A stretch of DNA of 19,386 nucleotides from Nitrosopumilaceae archaeon (GCA_021296165.1 JAGWAW010000028.1:1-19386); one strand, 5' to 3'; shown: positions 1 through 6,417, numbered from the stretch's first letter. Notes: a model not told the origin generated them from the letters alone. Translations and numbers: made by a program.

Positions 1-54
1 AAGGAAGTCAGGACCAAGGACCCCAACTGGATGGAGGCGGAGTCAAATGGCTAG
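1..54 (+). CDS. 3' end of an unidentified gene (17 C-terminal residues)
   Basis: Frame 1 is open from the first base and reads K-E-V-R-T-K-D-P-N-W-M-E-A-E-S-N-G, then a TAG stop at 52-54. The codons look like normal coding sequence for this genome, and the following 300 bases hold no clear gene. The polar tail does not identify the family. It is called partial because the start lies outside the window. It could also be a chance open frame, since only 17 codons are visible. Confidence 0.5.
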   Translation, partial: KEVRTKDPNWMEAESNG

Positions 55-337
55 CGGACATAATTTTCGTATACTACAGTGGGGTACGGCGCTCTGTACT
101 CCAGAAAGTAGTTCCGTCCCCGGTTCGAGCGAGCAGATCTGTTTCATGGTGATCGCGCCTGCCTCCAAGGACGCGCCGAGTTGTAACCGGAATCTACAAG
201 GGGATTTATGCGCCATTCCATACCATTTTTCTGTATTTGTTACCATCAGTATCCATTTATTACCGTTGAATTCCGAATAAAACCGTACAACCTATCGTTC
301 CGGTCTCTGTCCGGCCGCTTCCGCCCAACCGGCGAAA
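55..337. other. Intergenic stretch, no supported gene
   Basis: No convincing gene was found here. The stretch is lower in GC than its surroundings, especially around 220-290, where there are short T-rich runs that could end transcription of the upstream gene. A GGTTCGAGC string near 121-130 resembles a tRNA T-loop, but no T-stem or acceptor stem can be formed around it. Confidence 0.5.
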
Positions 338-338
338 C

Positions 339-348
339 GTTAAATATC
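339..348 (+). promoter_or_regulatory. TATA-like box for the 374 gene
   Basis: GTTAAATATC is centred about 29 bases before the ATG at 374. That spacing is the same as for most genes in this window and suggests a leaderless mRNA. Confidence 0.5.
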
Positions 349-373
349 AGCCACCTGTACGCGAATTCAGGTA

Positions 374-712
374 ATGCGTATGAACGGTAGAGTAATTCTG
401 ACAGTCGGCTTAGCGGCGGTCTTCGTGATGGGCTACTACGGCACAAGCTCCGTAGCCTTTGCACAGTATATGGGCAACGTGGGTTCCGCTGGCGAGACAG
501 GACAGCACACACTGGAGGAGAACTTGGAGCTGGCACAGAGGCGGCTCGAAATAATATCGGATAATCCGGGCAGCGGGTCTGGTACTCCATACCTTGATGC
601 TAGCGGTGTGCTGGGTGCATCCATCATTGCGGGGGCCGTGTTTGGTGGTATCGCCGCGGCCTTCTTCGTGAGGGCGCGCTCCGGCAGGTACGCTGCAATG
701 GGCCGAGGTTAA
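374..712 (+). CDS. Small exported or membrane-anchored protein of unknown function
   Basis: This 112-residue protein matches no family I can name. Residues 5-30 are a hydrophobic signal-peptide-like segment ending in S-V-A-F-A before Q-Y, a plausible signal peptidase site. The middle (about 31-75) is polar, with an acidic/amphipathic stretch (LEENLELAQRRLEII) and a Gly/Ser-rich linker. Residues 77-100 form a second hydrophobic helix rich in Gly and Ala, followed by a basic tail (RARSGRY). Topology is therefore either a secreted domain with a C-terminal anchor facing a cytoplasmic basic tail, or two membrane helices. A TATA-like box sits at the leaderless distance and a T-rich run follows the stop. 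A second in-frame ATG at 380 is an alternative start. Confidence 0.75.
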   Translation: MRMNGRVILTVGLAAVFVMGYYGTSSVAFAQYMGNVGSAGETGQHTLEENLELAQRRLEIISDNPGSGSGTPYLDASGVLGASIIAGAVFGGIAAAFFVRARSGRYAAMGRG

Positions 713-735
713 CCCCTCTTTTTCTCTATTTTATG
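713..735 (+). terminator. T-rich terminator after the 374-712 gene
   Basis: CCCCTCTTTTTCTCTATTTT directly follows the stop codon. Archaeal terminators are typically runs of T on the non-template strand without a strong hairpin, and no hairpin is visible here. Confidence 0.45.
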
Positions 736-773
736 AAACGGGACCGCCATGGGGGAGGGGGGGGGCGCGCAAC

Positions 774-780
774 CTTTATG
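774..780 (+). promoter_or_regulatory. TATA-like box for the EVE-domain gene
   Basis: CTTTATG is centred 27 bases before the GTG start at 805. It supports a leaderless GTG-initiated transcript and helps fix the start. Confidence 0.5.
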
Positions 781-804
781 GAATAGAGCGGCGCCCCCCT
801 GCCT

Positions 805-1218
805 GTGAGATACTGGCTTGCCAAACAGGAGCCGGGGGGTCCCCGGGGGTATCCCCTCTCCAGCTTGGAACGGGACGGCCGGACCGTGTGGGACGGCGTG
901 CACAACAACTTGGCGCTCAAGCACATGCGGGAGATGAGGCCCGGGGATCTGGTGCTGTACTATCACACCGGCACCGAGAGGCAGGCGGTGGGCACGATGG
1001 AGGTGGTCTCCGAGCCCTACCCCAACCCCGAGGAGGATAATGAGAGGTTCGTGGTGGTGGACGTTGAGTACAGGAGTACGTTCGCCAAGCCGGTCACCCT
1101 AGGGCAGATGAAGCGGCAGAGGGAGTTCTCCAACTGGGAGCTGCTCCGCATAGGGCGCCTCTCCGTGATGCCAGTGCCGGAGCCCATATGGAATCGGATC
1201 CTGCTCATGTCCCGCTGA
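805..1218 (+). CDS. EVE-domain protein (PUA-like fold, THYN1/YtlI type)
   Basis: The 137-residue product is a stand-alone EVE domain, the usual size for the family. It opens with RYWLAKQEP (the family's YWL.K.EP start). VWDGVHNN follows at about residues 29-35, and RPGDLVLYYHTG at about 45-56; these are the characteristic EVE core positions. EVE domains have the PUA-like fold and are thought to bind modified bases in DNA or RNA; the specific ligand here is unknown. GTG at 805 is chosen because the conserved start motif begins immediately and a TATA-like box lies 27 bases upstream. The gene stands alone between the exported protein and the RAM protein. The family assignment is strong; the physiological role is not known. 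Confidence 0.9.
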   Translation: MRYWLAKQEPGGPRGYPLSSLERDGRTVWDGVHNNLALKHMREMRPGDLVLYYHTGTERQAVGTMEVVSEPYPNPEEDNERFVVVDVEYRSTFAKPVTLGQMKRQREFSNWELLRIGRLSVMPVPEPIWNRILLMSR

Positions 1219-1247
1219 GGGCGCCCGTCGGCCCCGCCCGCACGGTT

Positions 1248-1255
1248 GATATATG
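1248..1255 (+). promoter_or_regulatory. TATA-like box for the RAM-domain gene
   Basis: GATATATG is centred about 25 bases before the ATG at 1276. This favours 1276 over the upstream in-frame ATG at 1246, which would lie upstream of or within the box itself. Confidence 0.5.
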
Positions 1256-1275
1256 CAACGGATCCGCCCCTCTGC

Positions 1276-1515
1276 ATGGCAACGGCCTTTGTTTTGATAA
1301 ACTGCGAATTGGGCTCGGAGCAGTCCATAATACAGCAGCTGCGCGGCATAGATGGCCTCAAGGAGGTCCACGGCACGTTCGGGGCGTACGACATACTGGC
1401 CAAGATCGAGTCCGGCACAATAGAGAAGCTGCGGGAGACCATAACTTGGAAGATCAGAAAGATAGAGAGGATCCGCTCCACCCTCACCCTGATGGGTATT
1501 GAGGGTCAGTCCTGA
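1276..1515 (+). CDS. Stand-alone RAM (Lrp/AsnC ligand-binding) domain protein
   Basis: The 79-residue product matches the C-terminal effector domain of Lrp/AsnC regulators: AFVLINCELGSEQSIIQQL, then GLKEVHGTFGAYDILAKIES, then a helix and a final strand with IRSTLTL. There is no helix-turn-helix, so it cannot bind DNA in the usual Lrp way. Such single domains form dimers and higher oligomers that bind amino acids or small effectors, and may pair with full-length Lrp proteins. These short forms are common in ammonia-oxidising archaea. The start at 1276 is set by the TATA spacing and by the beginning of the conserved first strand. The 191-aa gene follows after 2 bases, so they are probably co-transcribed. 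Confidence 0.85.
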   Translation: MATAFVLINCELGSEQSIIQQLRGIDGLKEVHGTFGAYDILAKIESGTIEKLRETITWKIRKIERIRSTLTLMGIEGQS

Positions 1516-1517
1516 CA

Positions 1518-2093
1518 TTGAAGAAGCTGCACTTTATTTTTCTAATAAGGGACTCCGAGGTGTCGGACCGTCGGGGAGAGTTCGAGTACGTCCAAGACAT
1601 GTCTTCGTTCTTCGAGTACTGGATCCGGGAGGCGTTCGGCGTCCGCTTTGAGGTACTCTGCGACATGATGGTATCGGGCCGGCGGAGCATCCTGCAGAGG
1701 CCAGACATCCACACACTTGTGGAGGATCACCGGGAGAGGGGGACTGACGTCTACCACTTCTACCTGACATACTTTAGGCCTCTGTGGACCGACTGCACCT
1801 GCGATGGATACCACGCCGAGAACTTTGGCATGGTATGGTGGCAGCGCCCCGCCGGGGGGCCGGACGCGCCCAGCGTGCCGTTCATGGCTGAGAAAAACTG
1901 TACGGCCGTCTCCCACGTGCTGGCGCACGAGATCCTCCGACAGAAGGGGTATTCCAGGTATGTTCCTGCCGTCCACGACATCTGGACACGCCACCACTAT
2001 TCGGATCTGCGGTTTGTGGGGTATGGCCGCGACCACAAGAGGGAAGATCGTTCCCCCGCATTCCTAGTCATGGATGCGGCGGACTTGGTCTAG
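1518..2093 (+). CDS. Conserved-looking hypothetical protein, degenerate zincin-like signature
   Basis: I do not recognise this 191-residue protein. It begins with a strand-like MKKLHFIFLIRDSE and uses a TTG start 2 bases after the stop of the RAM-domain gene, implying co-transcription. The second half is rich in potential metal ligands: WTDCTCDGYHAENF near 95-108, then SHVLAHEIL around 135-143, VHDIWTRHH around 155-163 and GYGRDHK near 170. The HE followed by a later conserved-looking VHDIW recalls the HExxH plus third-ligand layout of zinc metallopeptidases, but the second histidine of HExxH is absent (HEILR). It may be a divergent or inactive zincin, or unrelated. No signal peptide or membrane helix is seen, so it is probably cytoplasmic. 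Confidence 0.75.
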   Translation: MKKLHFIFLIRDSEVSDRRGEFEYVQDMSSFFEYWIREAFGVRFEVLCDMMVSGRRSILQRPDIHTLVEDHRERGTDVYHFYLTYFRPLWTDCTCDGYHAENFGMVWWQRPAGGPDAPSVPFMAEKNCTAVSHVLAHEILRQKGYSRYVPAVHDIWTRHHYSDLRFVGYGRDHKREDRSPAFLVMDAADLV

Positions 2094-2722
2094 ATGGGTA
2101 TCTGCACATAGATGTTGTTGTCAAAGTTCACCACTCTAAAGTCGATGCGGTTCTCCTCGTCCTTTGGACGCTTCCCGCTGAGGGCGCCCAGCTCCTTGGC
2201 GGCATCGGCCTTTACGCCCACCGAGGAGCCGTAGATGGCCTCGGACATCATCGTCCCGTGCTCGCCGCGCTTTATGTCCTCGACCATCTCGAAGAAGCGG
2301 GAGACGTCCTTCTTGGATACGGGGTTGCCTGACGCCTTGTTCTGCGCCACGGCCACGTACACCCCCCTGTTCTTTACGGCCACCGGGAAGACGTGGTTCT
2401 TTCCGGACTCGCCGGGGACAGAGTCGTCCATGAGTATCTCGCACTTGTGGAAGGCGCTGGAGACGTACGCGAAGAACCGGTAGTGGCTGAATAAGCCGTC
2501 CTTGTCGTCCTCGCAGTCCACGAAGATGCTGTACAACATCTTGAGGGCATCCTCGTTCATGCTCTGCAGCCTGTCGTCCATCCGGCCCTTCTCCAGCAGG
2601 TCAGAGTTACACTCGGTGGCGACTCTCTTCAGTATGAACTCGGGTATGTTGTAGTTCCTCAGCGTGGACACATGGGCGCCGTCCTGCGTAGTGCCAAAGG
2701 TGGGAAATCCCTTGTTTACCAT
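2090..2722 (-). CDS. Hypothetical protein, possibly a restriction-endonuclease-like (Mrr/PD-(D/E)xK) fold
   Basis: The 210-residue product is not confidently assignable. Residues 110-130 (HVFPVAVKNRGVYVAVAQNK) look like the beta hairpin core of Mrr-like nucleases, where a strand ends in ExK. The following VSKKDVSRFFEMVEDI helix and MMSEAIYGSSVGVKADAAKEL resemble the helix, strand and 'S.G....A' region of that fold. The expected acidic residues appear to be replaced (AQNK), so activity is doubtful. The frame stays open upstream, but the ATG at 2722 is chosen because the TATA-like box at 2756-2764 lies just before it. Further upstream is an element also found before the flavoprotein gene at 7364. 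The stop overlaps the end of the convergent 1518-2093 gene by 4 bases. Confidence 0.7.
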   Translation of the reverse strand: MVNKGFPTFGTTQDGAHVSTLRNYNIPEFILKRVATECNSDLLEKGRMDDRLQSMNEDALKMLYSIFVDCEDDKDGLFSHYRFFAYVSSAFHKCEILMDDSVPGESGKNHVFPVAVKNRGVYVAVAQNKASGNPVSKKDVSRFFEMVEDIKRGEHGTMMSEAIYGSSVGVKADAAKELGALSGKRPKDEENRIDFRVVNFDNNIYVQIPI

Positions 2723-2755
2723 ACTGTCCTGTCCTTCATTATATCTAGGCGGCGC

Positions 2756-2764
2756 CTTATATAT
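2756..2764 (-). promoter_or_regulatory. TATA-like box for the 2722 gene
   Basis: Read on the minus strand, ATATATAAG is centred about 38 bases before the ATG, implying a short leader of about 10 bases. It lies about 25 bases downstream of the repeated upstream element at 2785-2855. Confidence 0.5.
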
Positions 2765-2784
2765 CTGTATTGCATATGGGCGTA

Positions 2785-2855
2785 CTCGTTTAGGTTCAGT
2801 GTGATGCAAGAGAACACTCAGGGGTTTGTGGTACTGATCTGGCAGTTTTTGCGGA
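2785..2855 (-). repeat. Upstream element, copy 1
   Basis: On the plus strand the block at 2787-2807 (CGTTTAGGTTCAGTGTGATGC) and the block at 2831-2855 (ACTGATCTGGCAGTTTTTGC) match the sequence at 7417-7437 and 7466-7490 with few changes. The intervening bases are not conserved. The second block contains the dyad ACTG-N6-CAGT. Both copies lie upstream of the TATA box of a minus-strand gene, in the same orientation and at similar spacing, so a shared regulator-binding element is the simplest reading. A dispersed repeat is the alternative. Confidence 0.6.
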
Positions 2856-3018
2856 CATGCCATGCGTGATCTGGCCGTATGGTGTGTCAAGTCATATGGA
2901 TCATATCGAATATGCCAGAGTCGGCAGGTACTCGCGCAGGTCCAAACACGCACATGCGGACGGTGCCTCCTGTGCGGCAACTAGGTTGCTCGCGCTCTGC
3001 GCCCGCCATTCCAAATCG

Positions 3019-3026
3019 ATAAATAA
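3019..3026 (+). promoter_or_regulatory. TATA-like box for the ICL-superfamily gene
   Basis: ATAAATAA is centred 25 bases before the GTG at 3047. It supports that start and a leaderless transcript. Confidence 0.5.
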
Positions 3027-3046
3027 TTCACATCCGTACGGATGCC

Positions 3047-3895
3047 GTGACACTGGCCGACGACATACGGGGTCGCCATCCTATAGTGGTTCCCGGCGTG
3101 TATGATGCCTTGGGGGCCCGAATGGTACAGTCTGTGGGGTTTGGAGCGATGTTCCAGACCGGATACGGCACCTCGGCCACGCTCTTGGGCATGCCTGACT
3201 ACGGGTTCGTGGGCGCCGCCGAGACCGTCGACAATGCCCGCCGCATATGCTCGGCGGTGTCGGTTCCTGTCATAGTGGACGCGGACACCGGATACGGCGG
3301 GGCGCTGAACGTGCATCACTTGGTGCGCCAGCTGGAGGAGGCCGGCGCGGGGGGGATATTCTTGGAGGATCAGCGGTGGCCCAAGCGGTGCGGGCACATG
3401 GAGGGCAAGGAGGTGCTGCCTCAGGGGGAGTATGCCGAGAAGCTGGGGGCGGCGCTGGACGCGCGCCAGAGCAGGGACTTTGTGGTGGTAGCCCGCACCG
3501 ACGCCCGGGCCACCGAGGGGCTGGATGCTGCCATACAGCGGGGCCAGGACAACTACCGGACGGGGGCGGACGCGATATTTGTGGAGGCCCCCCGTACCAT
3601 AGAGGAGATGAGGCACATCGGCAAGGCCATCAACGCACCGCTGGTGGCCAACATGATCGAGGGCGGAGCCACGCCGATACAGCCGGCCGAGTCGCTGCAC
3701 TCTATGGGGTTCACACTGGTGCTGTATCCGCTCTCTGTGCTGTATGCCTCAGCTGCCGCGGCCCTCTCCACGCTCAAGGATCTCCGCCGGAACGGCACCA
3801 CGACCAACCCGTCGATGCTCTCCTTTGAGCAGTTCAACGAGCTGGTCGGCTTGCCGGGGGTGCGCAGCCTAGCGGAACGACTCGCATCTAAATAG
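3047..3895 (+). CDS. Isocitrate lyase/PEP mutase superfamily enzyme, methylisocitrate-lyase-like
   Basis: The 282-residue TIM-barrel enzyme has the full superfamily signature: PGVYDALGARMV near the start, GTSATLLGMPDYGF at 41-54 (substrate loop), DADTGYG at 78-84 (Mg-binding acid region), GIFLEDQ at 103-109 and the catalytic loop KRCGH at 113-117, then ARTDAR at 149-154. The cysteine in KRCGH marks carbon-carbon lyases such as methylisocitrate or dimethylmalate lyase and is absent from PEP mutases. Length fits the short PrpB type, not isocitrate lyase proper. The exact substrate is uncertain, because no methylcitrate synthase or dehydratase is adjacent. It starts with GTG, leaderless, and ends convergent with alba. 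Confidence 0.85.
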   Translation: MTLADDIRGRHPIVVPGVYDALGARMVQSVGFGAMFQTGYGTSATLLGMPDYGFVGAAETVDNARRICSAVSVPVIVDADTGYGGALNVHHLVRQLEEAGAGGIFLEDQRWPKRCGHMEGKEVLPQGEYAEKLGAALDARQSRDFVVVARTDARATEGLDAAIQRGQDNYRTGADAIFVEAPRTIEEMRHIGKAINAPLVANMIEGGATPIQPAESLHSMGFTLVLYPLSVLYASAAAALSTLKDLRRNGTTTNPSMLSFEQFNELVGLPGVRSLAERLASK

Positions 3896-3904
3896 AAACA
3901 AAAT

Positions 3905-3926
3905 GCAGAGGTGGTGTTCACTCTGC
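3905..3926. terminator. Hairpin between convergent genes
   Basis: GCAGAG at 3905-3910 pairs with CTCTGC at 3921-3926 around a 10-base loop, followed on the plus strand by GTTCTTCTTT. It lies just after the lyase stop and overlaps the last codons of alba, so it could separate the two convergent transcripts. Confidence 0.4.
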
Positions 3927-4205
3927 GTTCTTCTTTACTTGGATCTCGATGGTGGACACGTTCCGTGCCTTTCCGTCGTTGGATTCGAGTGACTCGGAAC
4001 CTATCTTGATATCTCCTATGGAGTAGCCTGCGTTCTCGGTCTTGCGTGAGATGATCTGAGCCACATCAACGGCTCGACCGATGCTCATGCCCCGGGCCTT
4101 GATATTCACCGACGGCAAGTTGGTCAGCTGAATGAGCGTGGATGTAACATACGCCATCAGCGGCTTCTTGCCGATAAAGATGGTATCACGTGCTTCTGTC
4201 GACAT
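3918..4205 (-). CDS. albA: Alba, archaeal DNA/RNA-binding chromatin protein
   Basis: The 95-residue product is a typical Alba: IFIGKKPLMAYVTSTLIQL (with the KKP lysines that contact nucleic acid), then VNIKARGMSIGRAVDVAQII, then a beta hairpin, and a C-terminal strand STIEIQVKK. Alba dimers coat DNA and also bind RNA, contributing to chromatin and RNA metabolism. The frame stays open far upstream, but the ATG at 4205 is chosen because homologues begin just before the first strand and a TATA-like box lies 29 bases upstream. It is divergent from the HEAT-repeat gene, with separate promoters in the 140-base gap. Confidence 0.93.
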   Translation of the reverse strand: MSTEARDTIFIGKKPLMAYVTSTLIQLTNLPSVNIKARGMSIGRAVDVAQIISRKTENAGYSIGDIKIGSESLESNDGKARNVSTIEIQVKKNAE

Positions 4206-4229
4206 TACAGGAACGGGTGCAGGGTTCCA

Positions 4230-4240
4230 ATTTAAAGTTA
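4230..4240 (-). promoter_or_regulatory. TATA-like box for alba
   Basis: On the minus strand, TAACTTTAAA is centred about 29 bases before the alba ATG. A matching leaderless spacing fixes the start. Confidence 0.5.
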
Positions 4241-4308
4241 AAGCACCATTGGTTCGGGCTCTGCGGCCGTGGAGGGCGCGGGCGGCGACCCGACTGGGCT
4301 GGCCACCG

Positions 4309-4319
4309 GCGATATCTTT
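4309..4319 (+). promoter_or_regulatory. TATA-like box for the HEAT-repeat gene
   Basis: GCGATATCTTT is centred about 30 bases before the ATG at 4346. Confidence 0.4.
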
Positions 4320-4345
4320 TTGGGAGGCGGGTGCGGACTCCCGAC

Positions 4346-4795
4346 ATGGGGCATGGCGGTGGATATCCGGATCCCGACAAGATGAGGCGCCTAGCGGATG
4401 CCGCGCTGTCCCACGATGCCGCATCCGTCCAGTACGCCGTGTCCATGCTGGATGATGAGGACATCCGCATTCGCGGCGAGGCGTTCTGTTCTCTGGTGCT
4501 GAACCGCGGCGACATAGCCCCCCTGCTGGAGCAGCATCTGGCAAGCCAGTCCCATAACGTGCGGGCGTTCTGCGCCTTGGTGCTGGCCAACCGGGGGGAC
4601 TCTGCCTCGGCGCCCCACATAATCCCCCTGCTGGACGACGGACGCGCCGCGGTGCGCAGCTGTGCCCTGGGGGCTCTGGGATACCTGGGATATGCGGCCG
4701 CCGCCGGCCGCGTTGCCGAACTGCTCAACGACGAGAGCGAGGAGGTGCGGCGCAGCGCCGCCAAGGCCGTCTTGGACCTGAAGGCGGCGACCTAG
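4346..4795 (+). CDS. Small HEAT-repeat protein (PBS-lyase HEAT type)
   Basis: The 149-residue product contains about four helical repeats of roughly 30 residues, each with the pattern 'D.....VR..A...L'. Clear examples are LDDEDIRIRGEAFCSLVL, ASQSHNVRAFCALVLANRG, LDDGRAAVRSCALGALGYLG and LNDESEEVRRSAAKAVLDL. Such solenoids serve as protein-protein interaction scaffolds; no catalytic residues are expected and the partner is unknown. The ATG at 4346 follows a TATA-like box and begins a short Gly-rich leader before the repeats. The stop codon overlaps the stop of the convergent exonuclease-like gene in the palindrome CTAG. Confidence 0.85.
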   Translation: MGHGGGYPDPDKMRRLADAALSHDAASVQYAVSMLDDEDIRIRGEAFCSLVLNRGDIAPLLEQHLASQSHNVRAFCALVLANRGDSASAPHIIPLLDDGRAAVRSCALGALGYLGYAAAAGRVAELLNDESEEVRRSAAKAVLDLKAAT

Positions 4796-5520
4796 GCGCC
4801 GTCCCGGCCGCCTGCGTCGTCGTCGGAATGGATCCGCTTGTACCACTGTATGGACTCGGCCAGCCTCTCGCCGGAGACCATTCCACCCTCCATAATCCTC
4901 CGGAACATCTGGGGGTACACGAACTCGTTGCGGGAGTACTCCAGGATCTTGTCGTACTCGCCCCGGAAGTAGTGCTCTATCTCGCCACCGCCGGAGATAT
5001 CCTTGGTGGGCAGGCCGTATGCGTGGGCCAGGACGTCGTGTTTGAGACCCATGGCAGACATTCCGTTCAGGGGCAGGTGTATCTGCAGAAAGTCAACTGC
5101 CATGGGGCCGTTTATCACCCAGTGGTGTAGCCACTTCTCCTCGGCTATGTCGAGCATCCTCATCCGGTTGTACAGGAAGTGAATGTCGAATCCCAGTATG
5201 TTGTGGCCTATTATCCGCAGGGGGTCGTCCCCCCGGTTCCTCTGGAGGTCCTGTAGCACCATGTACAGCCTCCTGAGTATCACCCTTTCGCCGTCCTCCC
5301 ACTCGCACAGCCTCCGGGTGGGGGCCCGGTCTATCTGGTACGTTATGAGAGACACCCTGCCTTGGGTGTATTTGAGGGCCCCCCTGGCGCATCTCCAGTA
5401 CAGATCGCTATCGGGTGATCCGGGACCCAGACCCCCCTCCTTTATGCGACGGGTGGCCTCCGCGTACTCGGCTGCCTCCATGTCGGGCACCGTCTCTATA
5501 TCCAAGAATAGGTCGGACAT
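4792..5520 (-). CDS. DEDD-family 3'-5' exonuclease-like protein (PolB exonuclease-related)
   Basis: The 242-residue product has the RNase H-like exonuclease motifs in order: LFLDIETVPD at 4-13 (Exo I, with the Asp and Glu ligands), IIGHNILGFDIHFL in the middle (Exo II, Asp), and YSRNEFVYPQMF toward the C terminus (Exo III position). The third motif has Tyr, as in DEDDy enzymes, but Glu where Asp is usual (Y-S-R-N-E), so activity may be altered. VDFLQIHLPLNGMSAMGLKHDVLAHAYGL matches the region that follows in proofreading-type and 'predicted 3'-5' exonuclease' proteins. The ATG at 5520 lies 27 bases from a TATA-like box, which argues against the in-frame ATG at 5535. It probably trims DNA or RNA; the substrate is unknown. 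Confidence 0.8.
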   Translation of the reverse strand: MSDLFLDIETVPDMEAAEYAEATRRIKEGGLGPGSPDSDLYWRCARGALKYTQGRVSLITYQIDRAPTRRLCEWEDGERVILRRLYMVLQDLQRNRGDDPLRIIGHNILGFDIHFLYNRMRMLDIAEEKWLHHWVINGPMAVDFLQIHLPLNGMSAMGLKHDVLAHAYGLPTKDISGGGEIEHYFRGEYDKILEYSRNEFVYPQMFRRIMEGGMVSGERLAESIQWYKRIHSDDDAGGRDGA

Positions 5521-5542
5521 CGCATGCCACTCCATGCCCGCG

Positions 5543-5551
5543 GCTATAAAC
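5543..5551 (-). promoter_or_regulatory. TATA-like box for the exonuclease-like gene
   Basis: On the minus strand, GTTTATAGC is centred 27 bases before the ATG at 5520. It lies only a few bases downstream of the tRNA-Ala 3' end, so the tRNA terminator and this promoter are packed together. Confidence 0.5.
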
Positions 5552-5557
5552 AAAACA

Positions 5558-5634
5558 TGGTGGACCGGGCGGGATTTGAACCCACGATCTGATCCATGCC
5601 AAGGACCCATCCTACCAGTCTAGACGACCGGCCC
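5558..5634 (-). tRNA. tRNA-Ala (GGC anticodon), CCA encoded
   Basis: Reading the minus strand from 5634, a complete cloverleaf forms. The acceptor GGGCCGG pairs with CCGGTCC, including the G3:U70 pair that marks alanine tRNAs. The D arm is GTCT/GGAT. The anticodon stem GGTCC/GGATC closes the loop TTGGCAT, giving anticodon GGC (reads GCC). The T arm GTGGG/CCCGC closes TTCAAAT. The discriminator is A, and CCA follows in the DNA (5558-5560). No intron is present. The mature length without CCA is 74 bases (5561-5634). Confidence 0.95.
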
Positions 5635-5658
5635 ATCGGCGCCCAAGCAACGATGGCT

Positions 5659-5668
5659 GTTATTAACA
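5659..5668 (-). promoter_or_regulatory. TATA-like box for tRNA-Ala
   Basis: TGTTAATAAC on the minus strand is centred about 28 bases before the first base of the tRNA. This spacing fits archaeal tRNA promoters. Confidence 0.45.
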
Positions 5669-5799
5669 TATGTCGAGGACCTGCCCGGTCCCCCGTGTGC
5701 AGTCCTGTCTGCATACGATCCACGCTAGGTTGGTGTGGCGGCCAGACAACGGATACGGGCCCAAGCATGTGGTGTTGGCCCGGCAGGATACGCACCGCC

Positions 5800-6399
5800 T
5801 CACCAACCCCCCTTGGGAAACTTCATGCCACACACCCGTATGGTGTCATCCGGCGAGCCAGCAAACCCCGTCACGGTGTCCCATTCCTCGTCTATGATGC
5901 GGGCTACCCCCTCCGGTACGTCCTCCCTCCAGGCGTCCGGGCCCCCGCGGGCGGCCTCGTACAGCCGCGCCTTGACCGAGGCTGCCGAGAGGGGCCGCCG
6001 CTTTCCCACTTGGGGCCGCAGGCGGTACAGCCGGAGCATCAGGCCCTCGGCCCCGTCCCCTGTGTATGAAAAGTAGTCGTCTTCCACACCCTGCAGTATG
6101 CGGCGCCGCAGCGACCATGACCTTCTGGACAGTAGGGGCGGCATATACCTCTTGAAGGGGGCATCAAAGGCGTAGTCGTCGGAGACGTCGACCCGCTCGT
6201 CGTCCACGGCGGCCTGCAGCATCCTCTTGCGGATCTCAAAACCGAACGGGAAGCTGCGGCTGTTCAGCTCGGTATCTCCGTCGCGGAAGACCACCGGCAT
6301 CACCTTGACCCTGTCTGCCCGGCCCGTCAGATCCCGTATTATCTGGGCATGGGCGTTGGTGACCGGGTTCAGATGCGCCAAATACAGTACGGTGACCAC
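5800..6399 (-). CDS. Nucleotidyltransferase-like protein (HIGH-type, adenylyl/cytidylyltransferase superfamily)
   Basis: The 199-residue product starts VTVLYLAHLNPVTNAHAQIIRDL, a Rossmann strand followed by the superfamily's nucleotide loop, with HLNPVTNAH in place of the usual 'F.P.H.GH'. RVKVMPVVF follows as the second strand, and RSFPFGFEIRKRMLQAAVDDERVDV fits the next helix and strand. The protein is therefore probably an NMN-adenylyltransferase-like or related nucleotidyltransferase, but the C-terminal ISTxxS-type motif is not evident and the substrate is unknown. GTG at 6399 starts exactly at the conserved first strand. It lies only 18 bases downstream of tRNA-Pro on the same strand with no TATA box of its own visible, so it may be transcribed from the tRNA promoter. 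Confidence 0.7.
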   Translation of the reverse strand: MVTVLYLAHLNPVTNAHAQIIRDLTGRADRVKVMPVVFRDGDTELNSRSFPFGFEIRKRMLQAAVDDERVDVSDDYAFDAPFKRYMPPLLSRRSWSLRRRILQGVEDDYFSYTGDGAEGLMLRLYRLRPQVGKRRPLSAASVKARLYEAARGGPDAWREDVPEGVARIIDEEWDTVTGFAGSPDDTIRVCGMKFPKGGW

Positions 6400-6417
6400 G
6401 GCGCCATCAGTCCGTTA

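Noticed and set aside
80..140. tRNA-like T-loop GGTTCGAGC
   Set aside because: Neither flanking sequence gives a T stem, and no acceptor or anticodon arm can be built.
1188..1502. Plus-strand frame overlapping the EVE end and RAM gene
   Set aside because: It is an alternative frame over two recognised genes with no family resemblance.
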